DNA of 64,000 nt. Origin: Haliclona indistincta. Its lineage: Eukaryota > Porifera > Demospongiae > Haplosclerida > Chalinidae. The stretch's first letter is position 1; every line of letters starts with the position of its first letter. This document shows positions 34,287 through 48,034 of this stretch, one piece after another. Under the pieces are notes generated by a model. The model was not told where the DNA came from, did not search any database, and was given only the letters and a program-made list of their open reading frames with translations. The stretch is from contig OZ024783.1 in NCBI GenBank assembly GCA_964017065.1, positions 12,966,313 through 13,030,312 of the forward strand, written 5' to 3'. The translations under genes were made by a program, and so were the position numbers.

Positions 34287-36780
34287 CTGTTGAGCTACCG
34301 GAGTCTTGTAATGATTATGAATTGTTGTATTACTCAGAGAATAAAAAAAATATTTTAGCTTGGGATATTATAGAGAATATACCTACAGTGACGCAGGTGT
34401 GCAGGCATGTGTCAAGTCTCAGAAAGAGATGGAAGTGGTTTCTAAACACCTCTATAGTCATTCGCAAGCCATCTTCGTTTAAGTACGTCCAAGTACTAGT
34501 ATTGTTGACACAATCTCATTATTTCAGATACTATCGCCTTCAAAAAGGACCATCATAATGCAGAATAATGCTTTCTTTGTCTTCAGCCACTTCCTGTTCA
34601 TTTTCCATAAGGGTATATAGAATATTAATTTTATAATAATTAGTATTATGATAGTGGCTAGGGCATTAGTACTGTCAAGTAATCACATGTGTGTATAAAT
34701 TTTTGCAGCTTTTATGTCTAAGTGCTTTGTCACTTGTGACTGTTTAGTCTGAGTACGCATTAACTGCCAAATGGACCAGAGAGGACGATGCATGAACTGC
34801 ATATTTTCTTTGTTCATATCAGCTGGTTTTAGTGCTGTTTCCTCTTCAGAATGCCTGTCATATCTCTGCATGTGACATATCGTTTCCAGCCACAACAAGG
34901 GAAAATAATAAAATAATCTGCTGTACATGGGAAGCCATAAAAGGTGCTGACTACATCATGTGTAGCAACCAGAGAACACTTCTTGAGTTGTGGTCAATAG
35001 TATTCTTCACATCATCCATAGAGTTCTTACTGCTGCCCATGTTCTATCTCATCTAGAGCCAGTTGGTATGTATCCAATTGGGTCCTGCGTAGCTAATCTA
35101 CTTCAGTTGATATGCATGCATGCGTATTGAAGCATTGTACTGCATGCACTATAATACGCTGATACTACGCAGTTATTACAATAATGTTGCATGCCAATTG
35201 TGATTATAAAATTAATGAATGAATATAATAATGTATGCTGCTTGTTCATATTATGGTGTCATATATATGGTAGTTCTAATTCTTGATCAATGAATGTGCG
35301 ATTGAAGGTATACAAGTATGTAGCTCCATTCTTCATGCATGTCATGTTGAGTAGCATCTATTGAATTGCAAGAAGTGTGTGCTATCAGAGAATGAAACAA
35401 AGACCAGTAAATATCTAGGTGGGGTAAAGTAATTGTATGGCTTCAGAAGGTCATGCGGTTAGCTAATACAATAAATTTATAAAGCTTAATATTAGTATAA
35501 AACATAAAACAAACACTGTACATGCACATGTGACTACAATCATGCATATACAAGCAACTATACTCACCAAAGTAAATATTTCCACAGCTATCAATCTACG
35601 TAGAGTGACACGTACAATGTCATGTATGATAGTAATCTGCATATTTGAATAAAATTAATTATGCAGTATTGGATAATAAACAAATAAATAATTATTAGTT
35701 TACAAGAGGTGTATAGGGATGACACTTGCAAAAGTAAACGAGCGAGACGTTTTTCAAGTACAGTTGTATCTGGCTTGCAATAATGCGTGCTTGCAAATTG
35801 CCTTTAACCATTGCATTGCTCATAAAAGTATACGTCATTAAGCTTATAAAATCGCCAGAAATGTCAAAACCTGAATTGCCTTGCCATCTGGACTTGTGAC
35901 ATTGAGCAAATGATGTTAGCGACTTTTTAATGAACTTCTTGCAAATGCTTGGAGTCATTGGAAAAGCTAGGATACTTTTAATCAATAAAAATGATACAGC
36001 GAAGATGGTTTGTTGCACTCGTCTCTTGAATCATGATCATCCCTATACCTTGTAACTAATAAAAGTATTCTGGTGTGCACAGTAGCTCTACTAAAGTCTG
36101 TGAAGTCAGGTATGTAGTTACTAGTCAGACATAATGTATATTGAAATAGAGTTTACATAACTAGGTCAAAGATCAAAGTACACTTTGGCATTTATTGCAC
36201 TAACATGGCCGCCAACGTCTTTGACCCTATAGTTCGTTATGCATGAACAATAAAGCACTCGGGATTGAGTCTCAAGGCAAATACAGCACTTCAACCGTAT
36301 ACTTAGTATACCTACTAGAAATATTATACATGTAATGGGTATTAAAAATTTAGCGTTTGTACCATTATAACACATAGATTCATTGATCCAAAGCTGCATA
36401 TGCATGATCATGATGTACATCATGACCATGATTGAATCGCATGCAAACACAACCCTGTATGATACCTGCATGCCTGCATGATATAAATACACTAAGCATG
36501 TGTACCTTACTAGTAGGTATTTTTACACAGTCACATCCATAAATAACTTTGGTACACAGAGATCATTCAGCTCAGCTGCAAGTGGAGTAGAAAACAAAAA
36601 CTGGATTAGCTCCAAAACATGTATGTGTACATGTATACCGGTATATCTGGTCTTCTTGGAAATTTGCGCAATTTGGAAACTTATGTATAAGTATGTAATC
36701 TACATAGCATGTAGACTGTGTATAGCTAGATATTACAGCGTATGGTTTTTGTACACATCAGGAGTTCCTTACCTAAGAGT
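34287..36780. other. Spacer between copy B and NLR1, duplicated at 58535 onward
   Basis: No confident gene. The whole stretch is collinear with the copy D/NLR2 spacer. A minus-strand frame (34683-34928; longer counterpart 58944-59291) reads RYDRHSEEET ... NMQFMHRPLWSIWQLM in both. It is broken here by a 4-bp insertion, so it is more likely duplicated 3'-UTR DNA than a gene. Bases ~36170-36290 hold a repeat (ATTTATTGCACTAACATGGC; AATAAAGCACTCGGGATTG) that recurs at 60400-60480 and, diverged, at 43340-43500. Confidence 0.6.
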
Positions 36781-36978
36781 ATGCAACTATCAATATGCCC
36801 CGTTGGACGGCATTGGGCATTTTCTACATCATAGGTTTATAAAGCAGATTAGGGTGCACAATGATATTCACTGTTGTGTAATGATATTCACAACTGCAGC
36901 AATGATAATCATCGGTAAACTTACATGTGAGGTAGAAAATGCCCAATGCTGTCCAACGGTGCACATTGACGGTTGCAT
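36781..36978. repeat. Foldback hairpin in the B/NLR1 spacer
   Basis: Arms 36781-36827 and 36931-36978 are inverted copies (CCGTTGGACGGCATTGGGCA against TGCCCAATGCTGTCCAACGG) around a ~100 bp loop. In the D/NLR2 spacer the right arm is present (about 61078-61130) but most of the left arm is gone. Confidence 0.88.
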
Positions 36979-37923
36979 ACACTTAGACAATAACTCTTGA
37001 CATTATGAAACGATTGCATGAACATCGATCATGCAGTTCCTGCTGGAGCGGCATTATTAATTTTACAACAGCTTGCAGAATATAAAAGTGTATTGCTGTG
37101 TATTTATTATATTGACGATCCCTATTCTTCCACCGTATTGCTAGCCTTGCCAGCCATTGTCTCGTCGGATTCTGTGAAAAACAATGATACTCCTCGCGAT
37201 GCAACTCGGTGAGTGTCAGTCGTCAGCACTGGCATCCAGTACTGACCTTCGTGATCACCCCTCATTCATGATCACCATTTGTTTACATTGTAGTATATGC
37301 AAATGTGATCGCTGTTGCAACGACTACGTTGCTCCATTAATAAATTGCGTAGAAGTCTTGTTGAGCAATTTACAAACTGCCTACTCAATTTCGAAATTGG
37401 CAAGCAATTTGGCAATTGACAAAATGCACAGTGCAATTTCGAAATTATGTAAATTTCCAAATAGACCAGAACATAATATCCCATGCACTCAAGATATTAG
37501 GTTCGACCGCCTGAGAGCATCGAGGATGCTATATCTATATGATACATTGATACTAGCTATTTGCTGCTACAATGCTGGATGGCTCCTGGCTGCTCACTTG
37601 CAATTCTTCGCTCTCTAAGGAGAAACTTCAGATTACTCAAAGTGTCCAAGCTGGCTAACAAAGTATACAACTACCAAGCATGAAGCTGATCAAGATGCAC
37701 AGATTAATGCAATCTTGCATAAGAGGCTGTTTAATGAACTAGGTCATGTCAAGAATTGGGTTCTTGGCCCGTATGATACTAGCTGATTTATAACGCATGG
37801 CAAAAAGATGAATCGTACATATGCATAATAGCAACAGGATATAATAGCACTATACATGCAGTCATGCACACAATGACCGTATGTGCACTGTTACTGTTAC
37901 ATGAGATAGACATGCAAATATAC
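36979..37923. other. Remaining spacer, no gene supported
   Basis: Collinear with 61131-61980. The 144-codon frame at 37184-37618 is disrupted in the paralogous stretch by deletions, which argues against coding. Confidence 0.5.
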
Positions 37924-40900
37924 TTACAAGGGATCATCATCATCTGGAGTTCTCATTGATGGTGAGAGTATAGTTGGCCGGTAACCTCGACAACAGTGAC
38001 ACATGATATGCTCTTCAGTAGTGCAATTATGATAGTTAGTTAAAGTGAGTCTACGCTCCTTCTGAGACCTTGTTGAGACTTTGCTGCTCCTGAAAAATCA
38101 TATACATGTAACACACAGTGAACTATGCTGGTAAATAATGCCTATATAGCTCACCTGTTAGTAATCGCACTGCAATGAAGCCAGTAATGAGAGAATTTCT
38201 CTTCAAAGTCATTTCCATAATACTCAATTTTTACATTCCTGGATAGCAAGTGGTCAGTACATAGCCAAGCACTACAATATTGGTTCAACCACAGCTTCTC
38301 CACAACGCTGCCATTAACACCTTCCAGCAAAAGTTTAAACTGAGCTTCTGTTATAAGAAAATCACGCCTATATTTTGTGTCACCTTTGGTATTACTGACT
38401 ACTAGCTCTTTGATTGTTTTGTTATGCTTGAGACATTCAGTTATCGCCTCAAATAATAAGGTTTCAATGTAGCAACAAATGAAGAGCAAATGTTGAATAG
38501 TGTTACTGTTCATTATTGCTTTGATCAGGTGGATGTGATCAGGTGAAGGAAGTTCACAATTATACAGCGCCAATTTATTCAGTTTACAATGTAGAGACTG
38601 CAAGGAATGAATAAATGAGCGGTTAAACTCACTGCTTAGCTTGAATTGACTCAGCACAAGACTCTGGAAACTGTTTCCTTGTGTTTCAATCAACTTGGGA
38701 ATTAAGTAAGATAAAGGAAAAGATTTGCAATCTGGATTTAAAAGAACTAATGTTTCTAAACCGAAGCAAGAAGTTAAAATCCACTGAAGTAAGCCTTTCA
38801 TTATTAAATGTTCCAATTCTTTTGGAACAATTCTTTTGGAACAAGAAATAACCAGATGTTTCAATACGATATTTTTGGCAGTCGTCGATTCTAACATAGC
38901 ATTGGTCTCAGTGAGACAATCTTCAAGTGTAAGATTGCATAATCTGCAGTTTGATGACTGAAGGTATTGGATGAGAGCGAGAGTGCTTAAGGTGCAATTC
39001 ACAAGAGATAATTCCTGAAGATTTTCATGTATTGATTTGCTAAGAAAGCAGGAATCTTGAAATATGTATTTGCAAATCTTTAATGACTTCAAGACTGGAC
39101 AATAGCAAGATAAAACCTCAGTGAGTGATTTGACTTCTTCAGTGATCAAATTCAAATTTAGATCAGTCAACTTAGTGCATGGGTGAACTTTTGAAATCAC
39201 CTTATCAAATAATTCCCAAGAATTATCAACGTACAAATTCTCCAGTGTACTATTCTCTGATGAAAAATGCTGCAATGGAGAGGCATTGGATATAGTACAA
39301 TCTTTTAACGTAAGATTCTTAATTCTGCAACATGGAGATTGTAAAGATATAATAAGCAAGTACACAGCATCGATGTTGAGCTCACATTTAGAAAGTACTA
39401 AGGTAAGAAGATGATTTTTTCGTGAAGAAAAGAAACGACAAATTGAGAGCGGAAGATACGTGAATTCTGATCTACAAAATGGGCCAGTGTAAACACCTAC
39501 CTCCATAGCTTCCAAATTTTGCATGTAATGCATGAAATTTTCAACAATTCTTTCCTTTAGATAATTAATAGAGCATGATTTTGGCTTCAAGGAGTACATA
39601 AGATCATCTGACAAAGTCTCTTCAGAATATTCAAATTCCTTAAGATGCAAGGTTAATTCAGACAATTGAATGCAAAGAAGTCTTTTAAACTGGTTCAAAT
39701 CACCGCAATTTCCTGCAATATAGCCATGGACTTTTCCATCTGGTAATAGTGTCAATTTAATCAATCTAGCTGACAGGTAAATTTTTGGAGGTGAATAAAC
39801 ATGGCAATCAGTTAATGTCAACTCACATAACTTGCAATTGGGAGACTGTAGTGAAGTGACAAGTGTGCTAGCGAGCTCATAACTGAGTGTATATTCTATT
39901 AGTGACAATGTTCTGAGATTGTTCTGGTGAGAGCAGATTAACTGAATGTTTTCCAGTGTATTTGATTCTGTATCACTAATGCATAAAAACAAACTCTCTA
40001 ATTGTAAGAAAGGATGAACTTGTGCGAATATTTGTTCGATAATTCTGCAGTAGCTAGTAATGACAAGATATTGAAGAGTATTATTGGCTACTGGTGTCAA
40101 CTGCTTCGCTGACTTGGTCATTGTGCATTTATGAAGTATCAATTTGCTTAGTTTGCAATAAGGAGATTGCAGAAAATGAACAAGTGTGTCTAAATCAAGC
40201 AAGCAATTCACAAGTGAAAGATATTGAAGATTGCTAGTTTGTGAGCCAAACTGCAGAGAAAGACACAAGTTATTGCGTAAGAAATAGTAGGTATTAAATT
40301 GCCCACAGTTTATTGGATGACCATCAATTTCAAGAGTTGTTAACATAGGATATTGGGAAATTTCAAACTCCAACATATCAGTTGATTCTGTTACAGTAAT
40401 GAACAATTCAGTCAGTATCTCAGAATGAGATCCAAATTCCAATAATTTTAAAACGACATTGCCACGAATACGCATAGATTTCTCATTTGGTGTTGTTAAC
40501 ATCATAATACTAAATGATTCTAAACGATTATTTTTGAACACCGAACATCGATTTAGCATCAATTTCTTTAATCTGCTGCATTTAGCTTGCAGAAATGTAT
40601 AATCTTCTTCATTTAGAGCCAATTCTTCAAGTATCAATGTATGAAGGCTTTGTTCCATATCAAAAGCAAAAGGAGACAAATAGACTAGACCTAGTATATT
40701 TTCTAGAGTTCCTGTACTAACGATCTTAAGAACACTTAGCTTTGGATACAGAGATAGTATGTCTTGTTGTATTGATAGCTGCTTTCCATCAACTATTTTA
40801 TAATACAATACAAGTTCAGTCAACATTGCCGCATACGGTTGAAGCTGCAATAAAATATCAGACACTTTTATATTTGAAGAATGAATAACCAGAGACTGTA

Positions 40901-43900
40901 TATTCTCCTTTTCTTTTGCAGACTTCAAGCCCAAAACCAGGTGGCTTACATCTTCACCATAAAAAATATACACTCTCCATTTGCTATTGCTGCTAGCAAT
41001 GCAGTATCCAGAAACAAACTGGTCTAGAGCAGTGCTGCATTCACTTACAGCTAGATACTTAAACCTAGTGGTAAGTGTTGATTGAATAAGAGCTAGATTT
41101 TGAGTCTCATACAAGATGTGTAGTAATGACTCTCTGACCATTGTAACAGGTGCTTCATCAATATCTCTATCAAAAAGCCTAGACGTTAAAGGAACAGCAG
41201 CCAAAGTAATAAACTCTCTATTAAAAAGTGCTGGATTAACATCATTGAATGAAGTTCTTCCTGCTAGAAACAAATCTACTGGCCAGTGAGTCTGAACATC
41301 TGAAGTCGCTCGCCCATAGTGTTCAAGGAATTCCTCGAGTGAAAAAGTGCTCCTTTGGGTTAATAACTGCATTAACTCTTTAGCACTATTACATTCTTGA
41401 GAAAAATAGACAGCAGCTAGGTATTCTTGTAAAGTTAAATGCAGAAAGGTGTATGACACTGACTGCCCAATCCCTGGAGTCACTTCTTCCTCTCCCACCA
41501 TTAAGCCTAGTGTCTCCGATGGTACATTGTCATCATCTTCATCAAACACATACCGTCGTTCCTTTATTCCTTCTGCAGCTAGCTTAGTTACCTCATTAAA
41601 AGATAGCTTTACATCATCTGGAAGATCATCTGGAATTTTTTTAATTTTCCAATTTCTTTTTTTCCCATGACTTTCATGACTTTCAAGGTATCGCAGCAAC
41701 AAAGTGTGAACAAGATCTGTGTAAAATTGTGTGATGGTCTTTGGAGCAAAACTTTCTTTTCCGTGCTCCCAATGGTAACAATACAGGTTAGTTAATATAG
41801 CACATTGAAGTGGATTATACATTAGAGAAGATGAGAATGGATGAGAGGATAGGTACAATTTGAAATCTTCCACGAGCTTTGATTTGTCTCCACAAGCTGA
41901 CAAGATATACTCCTCGATATTCTCCGCTGTGAATCCAAGAACCTCTACGTGCTGGTCGACAGACTGAAGAAAGTCACTGTCCAACGTTATTGTGCTATGT
42001 GGTCTACTTGTTACAACAAGTGTAGCTAATGGTAGTAGCTCTCGTCTCAGCAGCCGCTGAACAACAGAATCAAAATTTCTTTGTGTCTCTGTAAGCTCAT
42101 CGTAACCATCTAAAATCAGCAATAAACCTTTACCATTCAGATTTATAAGCTCATTTACTGCTTCATCATGACGATCATGAAGAATGAAGATCTCATTTAA
42201 GCTAGTTGCTTTCCTCACTCGTCGATCCCGCAGCTTTGCAAGTACAACAACTTGCCATTCTTTCAAAATTTCTCCATTTGCCCACTGTTTACACAACTTT
42301 AACACAAATGTTGTCTTCCCCACACCAGGTGCCCCTTCAACCAGTACACTACGTGCTTTACTACCATCTTTACACCTGCCAAAATCACAGACATCTAATG
42401 GGGTCTTCTTCTCCATAATCACATCCACATTTCCTCGCATCCTATTTAAGATTGTTTCATGTTTGTAACCATCTATCTTGCAATCTGTCTCTGCACCATT
42501 TTTAAGAATTAAGACAAGGTTAATAAATGATTTTGCTTTGAATATAATCTGTGTCAACTCTTTATCATAAACAGGAATTGTTCTACTACTATAGTAACTT
42601 TTGAGGCTTTCCACATACTGAGAAGTATGAGATCGTGATGGTGATGATATTGAAGCAGAATTGGCAACAAAGGGTACTGCAGTTTGTGAAGAGCATTGAG
42701 TAGTAGCATTTTTAGTAGAGCCAGATAAAGTTGAAACAGATGAGTTGCTTGGATACCTTTCCAGAGAAGACAAAGGTTTCACAGAATGATGTTGGGAGTA
42801 CGATGTTGTTTGCTCATCAGTCGCTGCAGAAGTGGCAGTTTGAGATAATGAGTGATTAGAAGCAGTAAGAAGAACATCATTTGAAGTGGAAGAAAACGTT
42901 TGTTCACTCTTATTAAGAAAAGAGTCCGTGCAATCCATTGGCTGTTGAACAAGATCACGTTGAACAGGTGTAGCAGATTGGGTGGAGTTGATAGCAACTT
43001 TTCTATAAGTGGTATCTATTAAAGAATTAAAGAAACCATGATTTTAAACACCGACGTATTCTATATCATATTTTATTGTTATTTTCTGTCCAACTTCAAA
43101 GGCACCACCCGGACTCTAATCTATTGTATTTTCATGAGCTTAATATTGAACGGACAATAACGTTTATACACCACCAATAACGAATCACTTAAGCATTTCA
43201 CAATCTTAATGTCGTCCATGAAGCAATAGATTAGAGTCAAATCATTTAATGTTGGTGAGTCGTGCTTTACGTGATTTGAAGTATACCTAGGTCAAAGATC
43301 AAAGATACTGCCCTTGCTATAAATCACGTATTGCACATTCAGGCACTTATTGCACTAAGATGGTGGCAAGCGTGCTTCGCGTCACTTTCAACTAACGCAA
43401 CCTAAGATCTTTGACAGAGGTATGCTCTAAATCAGTTAAAGCACGGTTGTCCGTGCTGTATGGAAGTTAAAGCACTCATTGATTGGGTCTCGAGGCACTT
43501 GTTCTATGGTAAAATAGTTTGCATAAGTGTAACGGACGCTGAAAAGCACACGGTCACCATAGCTTGCTGTGTAGGTAGAAAGCCAGGAAGCTAGTGGAAC
43601 TGAATGGTTCTGCGATTTCCAGAGTAACAGATGACGCTGTCAAACCAGGCATCTCGGCTAAAATGAGCAATTTCTGACAATCTAATCTAATTGGAGCCTA
43701 ACAATTCAAGAGACAGAAATGCTGCGGCAATAGTTGCAGCTGGAATTCGTGCTGACAACGGTCCACATGGATCTGGTAGAAGCCCGTCAGCAGTTTGATC
43801 CACTGGCTTGAAGTAGCGCCTGAGAATCATGCTGGTAGCTGTGTCAACACATGGGAATATACCATCGTTGCACAAATAATTCGATGATTTAATTTTTGTC

Positions 43901-46900
43901 GAACTAATAATTCGATGATTTAAATTTCGAGGTTAATCCCAGCCTCGAAAATAAAATCCCCTTGAAAATCTCTGCATCTACGGTAGGCATTCTCTATTAA
44001 GACCACCAATTTTGGTCCCAAGGGTGGTCTTATTAAGCAGATTTCACTGTACATTCAACCTGCAAGCAAAATTATAAGTTGATTCTGTGCAAGATAAATA
44101 TTTTTCTAAAAAAATTTTTAATCACCGTAAAATTGCGCAAAATCGAGCTGGTTCCCTATTTCTAGTCGCTTTGCGATTAGTCTCGTCACCAGTCCCTCAA
44201 AGGAGGGTCTGGTATACACTGACTGCACATGCTCCAGATTTCCCAGATTTTCTGGGGAAATAGGATACCTTCGGTACACGTCAGTACCACGTATGACGTA
44301 AAAAATAATATAGCTCAGAGTCACTGTCAGTGAACAGCTGCTGATCAGCTATGCTCGAGCCCCTCCTAGAGCATTACAGAGATGTCGTTTGGGGATGCCC
44401 TATCTTTTGCGCTCCAGTCGTTGGAATATTCTAACATCATACTTTCGACTCCTGTAATTAATAATTCATCATGCGCATGTGTTTTCCGCGCGTGCGCAGT
44501 CAGTGTATACCAGGCCCTCCTTTGAGGGACTGGGGACGAGGCTACTTTGCGATATGATGGTTAGCATCTTTTCTCTGTCCTTGTTGCACTCAAAATATGT
44601 TGTTTGTGCATCTAACACATCACACTTCATTGTAGGATCTTTTTGAGTAAAAATAATTGCTGCATTCAGTTCTGCAATTGAATTGTCACAGATGGTTGCT
44701 GCTTCATTCGCAGTGATGAAAACTATGTCTACAAAAAGCATAGATTCGAAGCACGACATCGTAAAACAGCACTATCAAAGTTTTATTTCTCTGTTTGTGT
44801 ATAAAATTTAGCTAGTTCAAACCACCAAAAGCTCAACGCTGACAATACTGCTATAGCTGTCAGGCAGGTTGCTTAAACTATTTATAACTCTACCCTGGTT
44901 ATTAGTCTTTAGTTAAGTGCATGTTTGATGAAAAACGCATTTATAGTTTTAATAAGAATGATTCAAATCCAAATACTTTTGTTCAAACATCTACTGCACA
45001 ATAAAGTTTGTGCTCGTCCTGCAATGGAAATAGCTCCAGACTAAATATAGCATGCTGTTGTTGTAGTTAAACGATGAAGCAACACAGACAGTGTGGCAAC
45101 TGCTGCTGAAAATCTAGGCTCTTGCAAAAAGCAGCATCTGATTTCAAAGTGGTCAGAATTAGGTCGTGGTTAGACTTTTACCAAGAGTAAAATAAGAATA
45201 GAAGAGAGAGTATCAAATTCCAATATACCCGTCAGGGACACTCTCGGGAAAGTAACGTGAGCAGCACACGAGCAGATGACGTTTATCTATATCAACTATT
45301 CATTGTGCAACGTCATGACTTAGTACACGCCCGCGATCGCAACAGCACTTGAAAGTCAAAGCTACCATTTTCATTGACAACAATTGGAATGCATGATGTA
45401 GACCCTGCAGGTGGATGCCAATACCACAGTTTGGAGTCCACCATAAGATCACAGTGCGTCCCACACGAAAATTAAGCCACCAGCCATATTCTTTTTCTCC
45501 AGCACTGTCTAAGCCAGAAACAAAACTATCGTGGCTGCTTGCTTTGCCTGTGGAGTGGAGTCGCTTGCTACTTCTGCTGTTCGCTTCAAGGTGTAGGTGG
45601 CGCGACAACAAACTACGCAGGCAAGATTTTCACTGCCACATATATGTCACAATACGTCAATTTTCTCGAGTGCTGGTCACATTACTTTCCCGAGAGTGTC
45701 CCTGACTGGTATTTTGGAGTTGGATACTCTCCCTTCTATTTTCTTCTTCTATCTCGTTTTTACTCATAGACTACAGACTGGGATTGGTCACTAGCTCACG
45801 TGAACGCATACCCCTTCGCATTTCAGTAGAAGGGTCTGGCGTCAGCAGTATCAAATAGTTGTACCAGATTTCTGCGATCAAATCAGATTGCAGAAACGCA
45901 CGGCGGAATCAATTAATCAAAAGTCACGAACGTTCCCCTAGACTTCACGTGGTATTGACTGCAGCAGATGCGCTGTACATCACTTTTTGACCAAGCAATT
46001 GTCCGGAACGAGCTATTAAACTTGAGTAAGAATGCTAGAGCTGGCTTGTACAGTATGCTCGTCTTTGTATCTGACGCTAAACAGGGTACAGAAAGTGTCT
46101 GTGCTTTAATAATTATAAATATTTAAGGGTGCAGATTCACGCCCACACATGTATTTTTGGCTGGTTGCTAGGGGACTGTATCTCAGAAACTACAGCTGCT
46201 ATTCCAAGAAACCAAAGACCTATGTTATAAGACTGGTGTAGGCTGTACACATTGCAAATTATGAGCGCTGAAAGTGCCAGACGGAAACGTGACGGGCGCG
46301 GCTAGATACAACGCTTAGGCTAATAAAACTTTCGTTCACTCAGGCAGTAGAACTTCAGATTGTGGATGTATACGTACTTCAACAAGGCGAAGGCAGTAAG
46401 TAACATAGAGCTTTTACGTGTATTGTGCTTGAAAGTGCGATTATGAGCTGCATACCTCGTGGTTTTCCTACTTAGAGGGAGTTTATTTTTATGTTACGGT
46501 CTTTATCTGGTTGCTAATAGTCATATATCCAAGTTTGGGTCTATTCTGAAGGCCACAGACAGAGTTTTATTGAGGAATGTATTGTTCGTAATCTTGCCAG
46601 GCTACTGTCAATCATTCTTATGCTTGTACAAACAGTGAATATCATTTGTGGTGTGTAACAATGTCCAACTTGTACATTCCTGAATAAGTTAATGGTTGTT
46701 AGGAACTGCAGTTGCTACAGTTGCAGTTGCTTCTTCCACCAATTTTGTGAGCTAGATCAACAATGTAAATAGCATACTGGTTGCCGCCATTTCGTTACCA
46801 ATTGTTATGTGAACATTAATTTTTTGACATACTTTAAATTCCATTGGTACAACTTTTTGATACTGCTGACGCCAGACCCTTCCACTGTAATGTGAAGGGT

Positions 46901-48034
46901 GGGGGGCCCGGGTACCAGACTAGTATATAGGCAAGTTTTTCAGTGCAGAAATCATACTCGCTAGTGATCCTTTTGTGTACCTCTAGAAGTAATGTGATGA
47001 ATATCCAATTCAATTCAATACCTTGGAGCTAATATCAGATGATTAGAATGTGGTATAGGCTATAATCTTATCTTGCACAAAACGCCTTTGATTCTGGCAG
47101 TTTTTGTATCAAGTACTGCTGTAACCATGCTGTATCCAAGGGCAAATCTACTTTCGGCGCAACACAGAGTGTACACGGAAATGCCCCAGTAGCTAATCTC
47201 AGTAAGTAAGCAATTATAATAATAATAATAATAAATTATTATCTAAGACATTGTCTATAATATCTATGCTATCATATTCCATGCAGTAACCTAACAATCT
47301 AGCAAGAGTACATAATTAGAAGAGTGTCGAACGTAGCATACCCGCGTACAAAAATCTGTGTGGAGAGTAACGTGACACGCACGTGAGCTGAATGACACTG
47401 AATTCTGCTGCTCCATAGGCATGCGGTCAGTACGGATCGATGGTTATACTCGGGCTCAAAGATGACATCTGATGATTGCCCACACCCCATCACAAACGTA
47501 GCAGATGACATAATTATACTAACAAATTACGGACATATTCACGGTGATTACTCACGTGTGTGTCATGTTACTTTCTACAAAGATTTTGTACGCGGGTATG
47601 CTACGTTCGACACTCTTCTTATTATGTACTCTTGATTTGCCTTCAAATTAGCTACTCATGCACTGGTTTCAGACATAAGTAATAATAATACCTGTTGAAC
47701 TGTTGGTGGCATCTTGCTCTTGTAACTGTTTTTCGATCTTCTCCACTAGGTCTTGTCTACTACATTTCTTGAATACGTCGCACAGTTTCTTGTACGTGGC
47801 AGCTGTTCCTTTCTTTTGCTTCCACTTTCTAAGCATCGCAATTTTTTGAGCACCCACAGAACGAGGATCACGTTCAACGATTTCTTCTTCATCAGCTGCA
47901 TCCAAGCCAAGGTGAGGTGCTATCGGTTTCCAATCGGTAATCAGCATGGACAAAGAGGCCATGTCTTCTTCAGAACATGACTGGTTCCATACTGCAGGCG
48001 GAATCGATAGCTCATCCCTTTCAGAGATAGCCAT
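37924..48034 (-). CDS. NLR1: Death-NACHT-leucine-rich receptor
   Basis: Minus-strand exons 48034-47692, 43015-38155 and 38089-37924 join in phase (ACA-G/AT-ACC; AAC-AG/G-AGC) and give ~1789 aa. Exon 1 is a Death domain (LITDWKPIAPHLGLDAADEE ... YKKLCDVFKKCSRQDLVEKI). Residues ~120-250 are a Ser/Thr/Gln linker. NACHT follows: Walker A GAPGVGKTT (~342-350), Walker B LLLILDGYDE (~412-421), then VVTSRP. The C-terminal ~1000 residues carry irregular leucine-rich repeats (LTLEDC, LVLSKCEL, LALYNCEL types). This is the NLR architecture known from sponge genomes; the expected role is cytosolic microbe sensing and Death-domain signalling (family inference). The last exon ends TTG-TAA-GT, where the stop overlaps a perfect donor. 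Confidence 0.92.
43016..44179. other. NLR1 intron 1, proximal part
   Basis: No coding exon visible. Around 43280-43500 lies a diverged copy of the repeat seen at 36170-36290 (AGGTCAAAGATCAAAG; TTATTGCACTAAGATGG; AAGCACTCATTGATTGGGTC). The rest is AT-rich with a palindromic TAATTCGATGATTTAA near 43875-43920. Confidence 0.5.
44180..44547. repeat. MITE in NLR1 intron 1
   Basis: Arms of ~45 bp (44180-44226 and 44498-44547) share CAGTCCCTCAAAGGAGGG and GGTATACACTGACTGC in inverted orientation, around ~270 bp without coding capacity. The terminal CTCGTC[A/C]CCAG resembles the ACTAGCCTCG hairpins at 20690 and 25039. Confidence 0.85.
45184..45767. repeat. ~580 bp inverted-repeat element in NLR1 intron 1
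   Basis: Arms of ~85-95 bp (45184-45270 and 45670-45767) share GTCAGGGACACTCTCGGGAA and AGTAACGTGA in inverted orientation. The interior has overlapping short frames on both strands, none recognisable. Confidence 0.85.
45812..46901. repeat. ~1.1 kb inverted-repeat element in NLR1 intron 1
   Basis: Arms of ~55 bp (45812-45868 and 46845-46901) share AGAAGGGTCTGGCGTCAGCA and GTATCAAA in inverted orientation. The interior has no protein I can recognise. The right edge is followed by GGGGGGCCCGGG. Confidence 0.82.
47306..47631. repeat. MITE in NLR1 intron 1, next to the Death exon
   Basis: Arms (47306-47356 and 47581-47631) start GAGTACATAAT and share GAAGAGTGTCGAACGTAGCA and TACCCGCGTACAAAA in inverted orientation. 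It ends ~60 bp from the donor of the Death-domain exon. Confidence 0.9.

Noticed and set aside
37184..37618. 144-codon plus-strand frame in the B/NLR1 spacer
   Set aside because: The paralogous region at 61319-61700 has frame-destroying deletions, so there is no sign of coding constraint.
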